A DNA stretch of 64,000 bases from Henckelia pumila (lineage: Eukaryota > Streptophyta > Magnoliopsida > Lamiales > Gesneriaceae): NCBI RefSeq assembly GCF_033568475.1, contig NC_133122.1, positions 142,607,402-142,671,401 on the forward strand. The letters run 5' to 3'. Positions within the stretch are counted from its first letter, which is position 1. Every line of letters begins with the position of its first letter. A program made the translations under genes and the position numbers. The notes below the pieces were generated by a model. It was given only the letters and a program-made list of their open reading frames with translations, had not been told where the DNA came from and ran no database searches. This document shows positions 23,209 through 33,743 of the stretch, piece by piece.

Positions 23209-23865
23209 ACATGTCATTTGTCGACATCTTGATTTGTTGGTCCCTGAGCTTCCGTGTAGGAAGCTATGACACTCACTACTGGAGCGGTGATATCAGGCTG
23301 AAATTACAACATGAAAATTTATCAAACCCCTTTTTATATGAAAGGGAAGTACTTATTAAGTTAGTTAATTTGATGTCAAAAAAACCTTTAGTATTTCTGG
23401 TGTGATGGTGCTAGGACCCTTGGACAAAAAGGTCGCCATGGATGGAGCTGGTTTTGTACCTAATTGAGTTTGGATCGGGTGATAGAAGATACACCAGACA
23501 TGCGGTAAGAGTTGCTAAATTTTCATTTTAATCCCTACAAATGAAAGCAGGGGATATATCTTGGGTCTTGATTAAGAGGAGAGGCGAGTAGTGCTAACCT
23601 CGTGGAATTAACGTAAGAAAAAAGGGCAAGTCATCGATATAATTGATATGTGAAGCGGGTAGGACATGAGGATCATCAATAATTTCATAACAAGAAGCCT
23701 GATTGTTGGCTAAAACCATTCCCACTGATCCAGCTAAGGCCGCTTGCTATCCTTTGTCGACCCTCATGTTTTCTCCTCGTAGGCAGACCAAGATTTTCCC
23801 CTTCACCTTTTCTGGGTCAGAGTTCCAGCTTGACAAAGAATCCTGGATCAAAGTTATTTTGCAAA
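23209..23865 (-). pseudogene. Subtilisin-like protease (AIR3/SBT-like) fragment, three exons
   Basis: On the minus strand the first exon (about 23865-23600) encodes a protease-associated (PA) domain: DPEKVKGKILVCLRGEN, a TAG after VDKG, then AALAGSVGMVLANN and HVLPASHINY. The second (about 23458-23384) reads TKPAPSMATFLSKGPSTITP. The third (about 23300-23209) reads PDITAPVVSVIASYTEAQGP and then hits a stop. This order is that of plant subtilases between the PA insert and the catalytic Ser region. The catalytic Asp, His and Ser blocks are absent. It is a captured piece in the CACTA body, followed by the ARF exon on the same strand. Confidence 0.88.
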
Positions 23866-24039
23866 TCCGTTATCAGTAAAAAACACTCTCCAACACAAGT
23901 AAAATAGGCATTTTTGTGCTCTTACGCCTTTTCAGCAGACACATTAGCGGCATTAGCGAATGCAACAGAAATTATGAGGAAGAACTTATAATTTTACTTC
24001 ATACAAATCAACGAAGAAAGTAATGCATCCCAAGAACAC

Positions 24040-24440
24040 AAAACCGACAGATCTTCAACTGATATGGAAAAAAAAACCAAAAAAATAGAAAAACGTGGAA
24101 CAGAGAAAGACTGGACTATGCTCGAAATATCTTGAGGTTAGGTTAAGAGCAACTTACAACCGAAAATCAAAGCAAACTCGCACAAGAAAGATTGAGAACA
24201 ACGCGTGTAGTAGGTCACCGAACAAGACTTCGAGCAGATCGATTCCTTGCTCAAAAATTATGATTTATTGCTTAAATCGAAGCTAGATATGGGTTAAATC
24301 AAAGATGGAGATGGCTTAAATCGAAGCTGGAGATGTTTCGGGTGATCGATCGGTGGCTAAGGCGCCGAATCTGAGCTGGTTCGGAGGGGCGACGGGTTTG
24401 GACTAGGGTTTGGGCTTCTCTTTTCTTTCCTTTCTTCATT
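24040..24440 (-). promoter_or_regulatory. Possible transcript leader of the chimeric CACTA gene
   Basis: Read on the minus strand, this is a pyrimidine- and GC-richer segment with repeated phrases (a word like CTTAAATCGAAG occurs at about 24271, 24313 and again at 23045). It lies upstream of the subtilase pieces and just inside the right terminal region, where CACTA elements often have their internal promoter. No TATA box was assigned. Confidence 0.3.
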
Positions 24441-24959
24441 CTTCCCTTAAGAGTGTAGAGACGATGTAGGTTATATGTGCTATATATATATATATATATT
24501 TACGGTTGTCGTTTTTCATTAAAATACGGCCAACGACAACGATTTTTGTAAAAACCGTTGTTAAAGGTCAAAAGACAACAGTTTGTCTATAAAACCGTTG
24601 TCTTTTTAGTGTGGTTAATTAACATATTTGTTGTAGTGCTTTTATGTTGTAGGCTTATTACTTGTTTTGTGATGTCTGATCTTTGAAGCCTCGCTACGTC
24701 CCAAAGAAAAAGAAGATCTTTTGTGATGTCTTGATATAGCAGAGGAGTTGCTGTCTGTGCAATGTTGTTAGTACAATCATTTTGTCTAAATTGATGTTTT
24801 TAAACTTAATTTACTCGAACGTTTGTGGTTTATGACTAGTGTTTTTGTTATTGGAACATACATAGATTATGAACAGTTTGTAAAAATTGTACGTAATTTT
24901 GATCAACTAATTGCATATTTTATGATGTTTTAAATATTATGGACAGCTATTTTTTGTAA

Positions 24960-25614
24960 ATTGATCGTTAAATGCGCGTTGGATTTGGTTTTAATATAAA
25001 AGACAACGGTTTAAAATCGTAGTCTTTTACGACAAAAGAATACAGTTTAAAACCGTTGTGTTTTACGACAAAAGACTACGGTATTTAACGACAAAAGACT
25101 ACGATTTAAAGCCATTGTGTTTGAAGAGAAAATACTACGGTTTATATGACAAAAGACTACAGTTTCAAACCGTTGTGTTTTTCAACAAATGACTACGATT
25201 TTAATATAAAAAACAACGGTTTAAAACCATAGTTGTTTACGATAAAAGAATACGGTTTAAAACCGTTGTGGTTTACAATGAAAGACTACAGCTTTTACGA
25301 CATAAGACTACGGTTTTAAACCATAGTCTTTTACGACATAAGTCTACGGTTTAAAACCATAGTCTATTATCTCACTTTTAACTTACATAACGTTTAACAT
25401 CGGTTTTACAATCCTAATTAACTACGTTTTTACACCGTAGTCGTTGACGACATACGACTACGGTTTAAAACCGTAGTTTTTTACGATAAAAGACTACGAT
25501 TTTAAACCGTAGTCTATGAGCGCAATTTTAACTACATAGCGTTTAACATCGGTTTTACAATCCCATTTAACTACGTTTTTTCACCGTAGTCTTTCAGTTT
25601 TTTTTGTTGTAGTG
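24960..25614. repeat. Palindromic subterminal array and right end of a third CACTA element
   Basis: About 20 copies of ACTACGGTTT or its complement AAACCGTAGT occur in alternating orientation, often paired as near-perfect palindromes around TTTAAA. The array ends in TTTTTGTTGTAGTG at 25614. This is a CACTA terminus whose left partner is not in the window. Between 24639 and 24960 there is ordinary AT-rich DNA. Confidence 0.75.
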
Positions 25615-25756
25615 TCAATTTTATAATATTTTCAATTGCAAACTAAAAATATATATCTTATTTTGTTATAGAAGAATGAATATATATGGAAATATCAATT
25701 AATGAAACGTCATTAGCCTTCAATTATCAATGAAGACAAATAAAAGAAGAGTAATA

Positions 25757-25912
25757 CTTTTGTGAGACGGTATCATCTGTGAGACGGGTCAACCCTGCTT
25801 ATATTTATAATAATAAGTAATATTTTTTTGAATAAAATGTAATATTTATTAATGGATAACCCATATAAGAGACACGTATAAAAAAATGACAATTGAAACC
25901 GTCTCATAGGAG
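25757..25912. mobile_element. Stowaway-like MITE
   Basis: 156 bp flanked by TA on both sides. The ends are inverted: CTTTTGTGAGACGG on the left and CCGTCTCATAGGAG on the right. It has no coding capacity. A related GTGAGACGGT word occurs at about 30569 inside a hAT element. Confidence 0.6.
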
Positions 25913-25914
25913 TA

Positions 25915-27400
25915 TTTGTCATAAAAAATATTGGTGCATGGTAAATGGTGATTTTTTTTCCTTCATGTATTTTAATAAAATATGAAAAATTACAAATTTG
26001 GTTTTGTATGTTTGTCACTTTGCGATTTTGATCATCTATGTTTTCATATTTCAATTTTAGTCCTGCATGTTCTGATTTTTGGCAATTTCGATAATTTTTA
26101 TTCGAAAATTCTTACGTAAAACTGAACACGTCACCTCCACATCAGCACTGAATTGGTGTGACATCAGCTCCACGAAAAAAGGACTAAAATTTTCCAAAAT
26201 AATAATAAAAATAGCAGATTAAAACTAAAATCTAAAAATACAAATGACTTATATCTCAAAATGATAAATATATATGACTAAACAAGACATTTTCCCATAA
26301 AATATTACCACATGAAATCAGTTTTTTCCACTTTCCTTTAATCATATATGTTTATAATTAAAGTGTCATTCTATGATGATATCACAATTCACATATAATC
26401 AAAATTTTGTACTACTGACTGATTCAATCATTATTTCTTAAACATGTATAATAGTAATTTGTACACATGTATATTTGAGATATTGTTTTCATCACTTCGA
26501 TCTTTTTCGTAATTGATATATTATATGTTACCAAATAACACAAAAACTTCATTAAAACACTCATATATATGTCTCAATTTTGTGAAACCATGGATTTCCG
26601 ATCCAACTCAACTTATGAAAATTATTTTTTTATCAAAAGTTTTAATTTAATTAAAAATATGGATTTATATAATTTGTCTTACAGATGTAGATCTGGTTAC
26701 TCACAAAATAATAGGTAAAATGAAAAATATTAATGGAGAGCTGTAAACTCATGATTATTATTTTTTATGATTGGATTTTTTTTATTATAATGTAAAACTA
26801 ATATTTCTTAATTACGTAGCTAACGTTGATGACTCAATTTGTATTGTACCATAATTAACTATGACTAGCTGATCATCATGTCATTTGCAATACGTGTGAT
26901 CATATAAAACTAATCTTTGTTTGTATTTTAAAATTTTTAGATTAGATGGTTTGTTTTTTGTTTTTTTTAAATGAGATTAGTTATCTATCACTCTTAAAAT
27001 TTAAGTCCTAAAAATAACATGAAAATTAATTAATATAAAAATTTATATATATACGCATCGCGTGCAAAAGACCCTAAGGTAGTATATATAATTTTTCAGA
27101 TGTTCTCTCATTAACCGCTAAATGATTGAATATATGGGACCGTTGCTTTGATATTTACTACATCATATATATTTTATCAAAGTTATTCTCTTGTATTTTT
27201 CTTGATTGATCATTGATGTGAAGGAGATTTTTTTAATTAGTCAATCCAAAGAGTATATATAAACTATAATATCCCAAAAAATATATATAATGACTATTTA
27301 TAGAAAGCGTTAAAATGTATGTACGTATGATATATTCTCGCCGGGCCCCTTGGTCAAAAAAAAAAATTCTCTATCCTCCAAAAATTCACCTGAATATATT
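25915..27400. other. AT-rich intergenic DNA upstream of GH17-like gene 1
   Basis: No gene was recognised. About 25975-26300 has the look of an old low-complexity foldback repeat. The rest has long A/T runs. Nothing conserved with the promoters of genes 2 and 3 appears before about 27280. Confidence 0.5.
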
Positions 27401-27404
27401 ATAT

Positions 27405-27500
27405 GTAAGATCCTCTGTGGTCCATAAAAACCTCTGGTAAATCATCTCTTTACGTCTTAAAACACCATTAATTAACTCCAATTATGTCGCGGATATATAC
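27405..27500 (+). promoter_or_regulatory. Promoter region of gene 1 with block shared by all three GH17-like genes
   Basis: The block GATCCTCTG...AAAACCTCTGGTAAATC...AAAACACCATTAAT at about 27411-27474 recurs before gene 2 (33529-33593) and gene 3 (36258-36322). It is followed at similar distance by a TATA-like GATATATACCCATGCA (27492-27507). The downstream CATGCA is an RY-type word. The ATG is about 87 bases after the TATA-like site. Confidence 0.6.
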
Positions 27501-27586
27501 CCATGCACTCTGATCAGACCCCTTCAAAATATTCCCCATAATATTTTTTTTCCCAGAGAGGAGAAATTAAACCTAGCTACACAATC

Positions 27587-29213
27587 ATGATCAAGAAGTC
27601 ATTATTAATGTTTGCACGGGGTGTGTGCATGATCATGATTTTATGGTCATACAATTATTCATGCGCAGATGCATTTATCGGCATAAACTGGGGAAGATTA
27701 AGCTCCCAGAAATTGGTCCCTTCCATGGTTGTCGATTTGCTGTTACAGAATGGGATCCAAGACGTGAGGATTTTTCAGCAAGCAGAAAATGTTTTGGAGG
27801 CTTTCTATGGAAGTGGTATCAGTGCTACCCTCGGTCTCGCTAATACGTTGTTGCAAGATTATGTAAACGAAACTAGATTGAATGGGTGGATAAAGGACAA
27901 GATTATCAAGTACCAAGATGTAATGACGTTTCGGTATGTTGTCCATTATATATTCGTCTTATATTGTCCGTCAACATTTGATATGTATGATGGATGATGA
28001 GTAATTAATTAATTAATTTTCTGCATGCAGGTACGTGACGGTGGGAACTAATCCCTTTTCTCCAGCATTCCAGGGCAAAATTTTCTTTGACGCAGTACAA
28101 GTGGTAAGGAACATGCAGAGACAGCTTAACCTACTCAGCGTATCAGAAATCAAGGCAACCATCCCAAACTACATAGATGTAATCACTTTCTCAAACACTT
28201 TGAGGCCATCGGAAGCCGATTTCCGGGACGATATAAAAGAGAAAATGGTAGAATACGTAACGATCCTCAATGAAAACAAGGCCCCTTTCTTCTTGAGCAT
28301 GTACCCCATCCACTTCGTGATCAACAACAGCTTGGATTTCGATTTCGCATTTATGGACAACAAATCCAGTTACTCCATAAACGACACCAACGCCAAGAAA
28401 TACACAAACGTATTCGAGTTATTATACGACTCATGCCATTGGGCTCTGGCTAAGGCCAACGCGAGCCAAGTGAAAATCGTGATCGGAGCCATCGGTTGGC
28501 CTACGGATAGTTACCCGGGAGCCAACGTCACGAGCGCGGAACGCTTTTACAAATCCTTTCTCCCATACATCTACAGCGGAAGAGGCACGCCTATGAGACC
28601 CGACGAGGAGATCGACATTTTCATAAACAACCTGTCGGATGAAAACCGGATGACCATCCAGTTGGGTGGGTTCCAGCGTCACTGGGGGATCTATAAATTC
28701 AACGGGGAGCCCAAATACGCCATCGATTTCTCCGGACATGGAAGATACGTCGTCCCCAGCAAGGCTAAAGGAGTGACGTCCATGCCCAATAGGTGGTGCG
28801 TGTTTAATGGGAACATGGACGACCCCAAGAGAGTGCAGTTCTTGAGGACAATGGCGTGCAACGTAACGGATTGCTCCAGTTTGGATGATGGCGGATCGTG
28901 CTCCAATTTAACTTACACGGACAAGATTTCTTACGCCTTCAACAGGTACTTCCAGGCGCAGGGGCAGTCGTCGGAGACGTCCGAAGAAGAATGCTACATG
29001 GGCGGGTTGGGGAAGGTGGTGTCGGAGAATCCGTCCAACGGGAAGTGCGTGTTCCCCGTCGAGATTTTGTCGGCGGAATACGCCGTTCAAGGAGCAACGT
29101 TCGGCGAGGACAGCGGCGGGGAGAGAGTACAGTATGATCGGATGATATCTGCGTCCGTTGGGCTTGTAGCCTTTACTGTGTTTTGGATTATTGGCAGTGC
29201 TTGCAACCTCTGA
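27587..29213 (+). CDS. GH17-like glucan endo-1,3-beta-glucosidase homologue with X8/CBM43 domain, catalytic residues lost (gene 1)
   Basis: Two exons, 27587-27933 and 28031-29213, with a 97-bp GT-AG intron, give 509 residues. There is an N-terminal signal peptide, a GH17 barrel starting AFIGINWGRLSS (about residue 30), an X8/CBM43 module from WCVFNGNMDDP with six Cys, and a hydrophobic GPI-type tail. The layout and length match the plant GPI-anchored beta-1,3-glucanases that act on callose at the cell surface. Both catalytic glutamates are replaced: family VGNEPF reads VGTNPF (acid/base lost) and family VGEIGWPTD reads IGAIGWPTD (nucleophile lost). Substrate-cleft neighbours such as RHWGIYKFNG are kept. 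I infer a non-catalytic cell-wall or plasma-membrane glucan-binding protein. The start ATG is the first in frame before the signal peptide. The splice site is at the same codon as in genes 2 and 3. Confidence 0.9.
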
Positions 29214-29747
29214 AAAAAAAGAAAGAAAGTGGTTATGAAAAAATCCAATAATTACTCGTTGCAAACAATATCCAATGGTGCAGAATTGAGACGAGAGATT
29301 TTGTGGATATCACTAAATGAAGGATTTATGCATCTGTTGGTTTATGAATGAAGTATGTGCGTAGAAAGGCTGATCTGTACACTAATAATGTATCTGGTTG
29401 GGTTTTATTTGGTTTAGTTTCGAAAGCTCGTCGTACATGTGCTTGAAACTTGAAAATTCTAGTATGTAAATGGGTGTAATTGCGATTTTGATCATTTATA
29501 TATATAATTCAGTTTTTGTCAAATATTTTTACTTCTTTTTTAAGTTTAGTAATATTTTAATATTTTATCACCAAAATATGCACATACGTACGTGTGATAC
29601 GGGTAACCAACTAATTCATATATATATAAAATCGATTCGACTCATATTAACAAAGAAAACAATATTTTTGATTTGTTTTATAGGTTGGTTTGGGTAGACC
29701 TCATTTTATAAAATTGATTCGTGAGACTAGAGTTTTAATGTTAATAT
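29214..29747. other. 3' flank of gene 1
   Basis: An A-rich run after the stop is followed by AT-rich DNA. AATGAATGAAG near 29344 and AATAATGTA near 29382 are possible polyadenylation signals. Nothing coding was recognised. Confidence 0.4.
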
Positions 29748-29755
29748 ATTATAAG

Positions 29756-29978
29756 TAGGGGTGTATTTTTGATATACCGTATTCAAAATATTGGTATGAA
29801 AAAAATTAATACCGACACCAATATCGAAATTTCAAAATTTTGGTATGAAAAAAATCCATATTGATACTGTACAAATATCCAAAAAAAATTCGATATTCTA
29901 AAAAAATGTTTATATATCGAAAAAATTTCGGTACGGTATCCCGAAAACTCGGTATTTTAGTTCGGTATCCCAGCTCTA
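29756..29978. mobile_element. hAT-type MITE with 8-bp target duplication
   Basis: 223 bp. The 8-bp duplication attataag lies on both sides (29748-29755, 29979-29986). The ends are TAGGGGTG and, on the other strand, TAGAGCTG. The interior is rich in GGTAT/ATACC words. The 8-bp duplication and ends fit the hAT superfamily, and the inner words resemble those at the start of the hAT gene region at 44753. Confidence 0.88.
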
Positions 29979-30091
29979 ATTATAAGTGTTGTAAATCATG
30001 ATCGAATGCATGTGTATATGAGGCTTACTATAATATTATATTTTTTTAAAAGGTTTCCTTCGAAAATTCTAGTTGATGAATATCAAACGAC

Positions 30092-30919
30092 CAGAGGCGG
30101 ACCTCCTATCCCACTCTTGCCCGGCAGACTCTTGCCCATATTTTGTTTATACATATAGCATATACTTCAAATTTTGTGGCAGTAAGAATTGTATGATCAT
30201 AGTCTTTATTCTACGTCTTCACCAATTACTTAATATGTTAATGCTCTAGTCATTTTTGTTATTATTCTTTACATATTATCATGGATTTTTTATTGTAAAA
30301 AAATCTGGAGATGCATGCCAATATTTATCTAATATAAAATTTAGGTGGAAATCTTAAAAGAATCCAAAATCGAATGTGTCTTTGTTTTCAATAAATTGAT
30401 TAGTTCAATTTTCAAGTCTATTTTCCTGAATAAATTGATAAAATTTTCACTTTCGAAATATCATTATTTAAAAAATATGTATTCATTTCATTATTTATAA
30501 ATTAAGTTATAAAATTAGTAATACATTTTTTTCGGATATGATTAATACTTTAATTGAATATCTTGTGAGACGGTCTCACGGATATAAATCCGTGTGACGG
30601 ATCGACCTGCCCTTATTTAAAATGAAAAATAATATTTTTGATATAAAAAATAATATTTTTCATGTGTCGGGCCAAATAGAATATCTGTCTTACAAAATTT
30701 ACCAACCATCTTACGAAAATTTTTGTGACTTTTAATTTATAAGACAATGAGTTTATTTTTGGAAAACAATAAGTTTACATGATAATATTAGATATTATAG
30801 GTTTGATATGTACAATTTTGTATTTAATCATTATTATATTATTTAGCCAGCTTTGACTATTAGATTAATTGCGAATAAAATTTTGCCCACTAAATAATTT
30901 TTTTCTCAATACGCCCCTG
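30092..30919. mobile_element. Non-autonomous hAT element, 828 bp
   Basis: Ends CAGAGGCGG and, on the other strand, CAGGGGCGT. The perfect 8-bp target duplication caaacgac is at 30084-30091 and 30920-30927. There is no transposase. Near 30565-30615 it contains a second repeat beginning TTGTGAGACGGTCTCACGG, itself a short foldback of a kind also seen at 25757. Confidence 0.88.
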
Positions 30920-30927
30920 CAAACGAC

Positions 30928-33260
30928 ATTATGGGAGTCCAATGAATACGAAATCATGACAAGTTGACAACGTTTTGGTTTTACGTCTTATTACAATTTT
31001 TTTCTAGACCAACGTCTTATTAATTACTTTTATATCATAACCGGCCTGTTTATCTTAAATAAAAATAATTTCCAGTTTTCCCCACAAACAAAATTTAATT
31101 ATCACATATCTTACTATTTAATTATACTATTATTAAGGGAAGGACGTTGTCACGTTGATATATATTTAGCTAACTTTTGGTAAAGTTTTTTTTCAATTCC
31201 AAAATTACTTCTCACATATTTGATTATAATGTGTATAATTTTATTCGTTAATTTAACTCTTTCAAAAAAGAAAAATGATTATATTTTATTTAATGTATCA
31301 TATTATACATGCAATGTATATGTTTTTATCGGGTGAGGATCCTATGCTGTGCAGAGGATACCGCACCCCGTGCTGCGTTTGATGGCCACTCTTCCCTTTT
31401 TCTTTTCTTTTTTTCCTAAAAAAAGAAATTTGTTTTTATTTTAATTTGGCTTTTAAAAACATGTGTTCCAAACATTTCTTGAATTAATTAATTCCAATAA
31501 AATGAATATAAATAATAATTAGTCTTGATATATCGAAATTTTAGCACGCATATAATTAGCATATCGATTATACAGAAATTTCGATACGATATCGGTGCAT
31601 ATCATTTAAATTGAAAAAACTTAAATATTTTTTAATTTATAAAATTTATTATTTAAAAATATTATATATATTTTTTGTTTATATATAGTGTTTCTGTATT
31701 TTGATATATGCTAAAATTTTCAAATTCCATATCATTATCGTATCGAAAAATTCGGTATATAACGGAATTAATTATTATTTTAACTTAAAAATTAAATTTA
31801 AAAATTATTTAATTAAAATATAACTTTTAAAATAATGAACATATTAGTTATTATTAAATTTATGTTATATGAAATCATATATACAATTATAAAGTTCAAT
31901 CAAAAATTTTAAAAGTAAATATTATTATATTAATAATAATATTTTTATCAGTTAACAATTTCGATATGATAACTGTACGTATCAAATTTAAAAATTTTGG
32001 TACATAATGAAATATCAAAAAATATATATAAATAAATAATATATAATATTTTTAAACAATATATTTATAATTTATAAAAAAAATACAACTTTGTTTTTCA
32101 ATATATAATTGTATATGCTTCCAGAATTTTAGTATAATAATTAAGTATGCAAATTATACATATAAATTTTTTTGATATATTAAGAGTTATTATTTTCATC
32201 TAAATTTTGGTACAATCGATGCTAATTATACATACAAAATTTTTAATATACCGAAACTAATTATTATTTTTAGTGATTTATTGTAATTAATGAATTCAAC
32301 AAACCAAAATTTAAAACCAATGTTTTTACCAAAAAAAAACCAAATTTGTTTAACGAAAAAACCCAATTTAAAACCTAATTTAAAATAAAAGATAAAATTT
32401 AAAAAAAAACATAAAGAGGTATGGCCATCAAATATATATATATATATATAAATTTGGAGTCATTATGCTGATTAACTTTTAATTGATTTGATGATATTTT
32501 ATTTAAAATTATAATTATACCCTCATTATTTTGCATTATTGATATTTTTTCACAAAAACTTTTATATATGAAAAACCGATGCACATGTCAATTTTGTGAT
32601 AATGATCTACTGCTCAATCCGACTCATTAAAAATTATTATTTTTATTCAAATTAAAGTATGAAAATAGAATATCAAATCACAAATCGACAAAATTATATG
32701 ACCAAAAAAACACACACACACACAGTTTTCCATTATAATAAATACTTTGTCTTCTTACTTAAAAAAATACATTGTCTTGTCACCGACAATACTAACATAG
32801 TGATGGATATTCCTCATGTATTTGATGTCACGACGTCAGTTTGGTGAAAAATGACTAAAATTGTGGGAAAATATATGCATGTTGATTTGTATAATAAGGC
32901 ATGAAATGACCAATTATATGATTACAAAAAACATATATATATATATATATATACAAATTACTGGACCATGATCAAATATATTTTCTCTACGCTAAAACTA
33001 ACATCTCGTTAACGGCGAAATGAGAGTATCTTTAATATTTAATAATACATAAATTCCTTAGAATTAAAATTGTTTAATTTGGTCATTTTAATTAGTAATT
33101 TAGTGGACTTAATTACCCTTTCATTTTATTTATTAAAAAAATACAGGGAAGGAATGGACGTAATATCAACAACACATGCATTTTAAAATTAAAATCCCAA
33201 CAAAACCCACTCTCTCTTTTCATGCCCATGTTTTTCTTCCTCCAACTATATATATTCGTA
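30928..33260. other. AT-rich intergenic DNA with degenerate repeats
   Basis: No gene was recognised. About 31520-32250 repeats CGAAATTT/AAATTTCG and GATATCG-like words in both orientations, which suggests old hAT-type MITE remnants. AT dinucleotide runs lie at about 32435-32450 and 32934-32953. The 31330-31400 segment is GC-richer but unassigned. Confidence 0.45.
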
Positions 33261-33528
33261 TAATTTTTAATTTTTCCTACCTATCATTTCGTTTCAAAAT
33301 TGCATTTAAAAATACAATTAATCTGAATTTGAATATTAACTTATATATACAAGTTTTTTTTTTGTTGGGTTTTGTCATCATATTTTTTTTTTTTATATGT
33401 AACGAGAGTATACTACTTAATAATAAAAATATTATCATATCTATTTATAGAAAGTGTTAAAACGTACGTACATACGTATACGGTATATTCTCCATCCTCG
33501 AAAAATCAACCTGAACATGTAGTACAAG

Positions 33529-33650
33529 ATCCTCTGGCATATCCTTAAAAACCTCTGGTAAATCGTCTCTTTACTTGTCAAAACACCATTAATCTCCTGC
33601 TATATCTGCGTATATATAACCCATGCATCGCCATGCATGCATGCATTTCT
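33529..33650 (+). promoter_or_regulatory. Promoter region of gene 2
   Basis: It carries the shared block (33529-33593), then TATATATAA (33611-33619) directly followed by CCCATGCATCG and a run of overlapping CATGCATG words (about 33630-33645). CATGCA is the core of RY elements bound by B3 regulators of seed programmes; the function here is inference. An AT repeat (about 33701-33732) lies between this and the ATG. Confidence 0.55.
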
Positions 33651-33697
33651 CATTAATTTTCTTGAACCCCTTCAAAATCCCACATATTAAAACTAGA

Positions 33698-33737
<40 letters not shown>

Positions 33738-33743
33738 ATAATT

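Larger units (their letters stand above)
22792..24638. mobile_element. Right part of a gene-capturing CACTA element (right end at 24638)
   Basis: The right end reads TTGTTGTAGTG, and just inside it are inverted copies of the word GACAACGGT / ACCGTTGTC (24530-24605). Inward lies a GC-richer 5'-leader-like segment (24040-24430), then subtilase and ARF fragments reading to the left. The GDSL fragment at 6192-6905 lies on the same strand in the same body once the two gypsy insertions are removed. The left end is not seen in the window; it could lie upstream of position 1 with the 100-5757 element nested in it. That extent is inference. Confidence 0.65.

Noticed and set aside
31330..31400. GC-richer patch with GTGCAGAGGATACCGCACC considered as an RNA gene
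   Set aside because: No tRNA or snRNA fold, box or internal promoter was found; more likely a repeat remnant.
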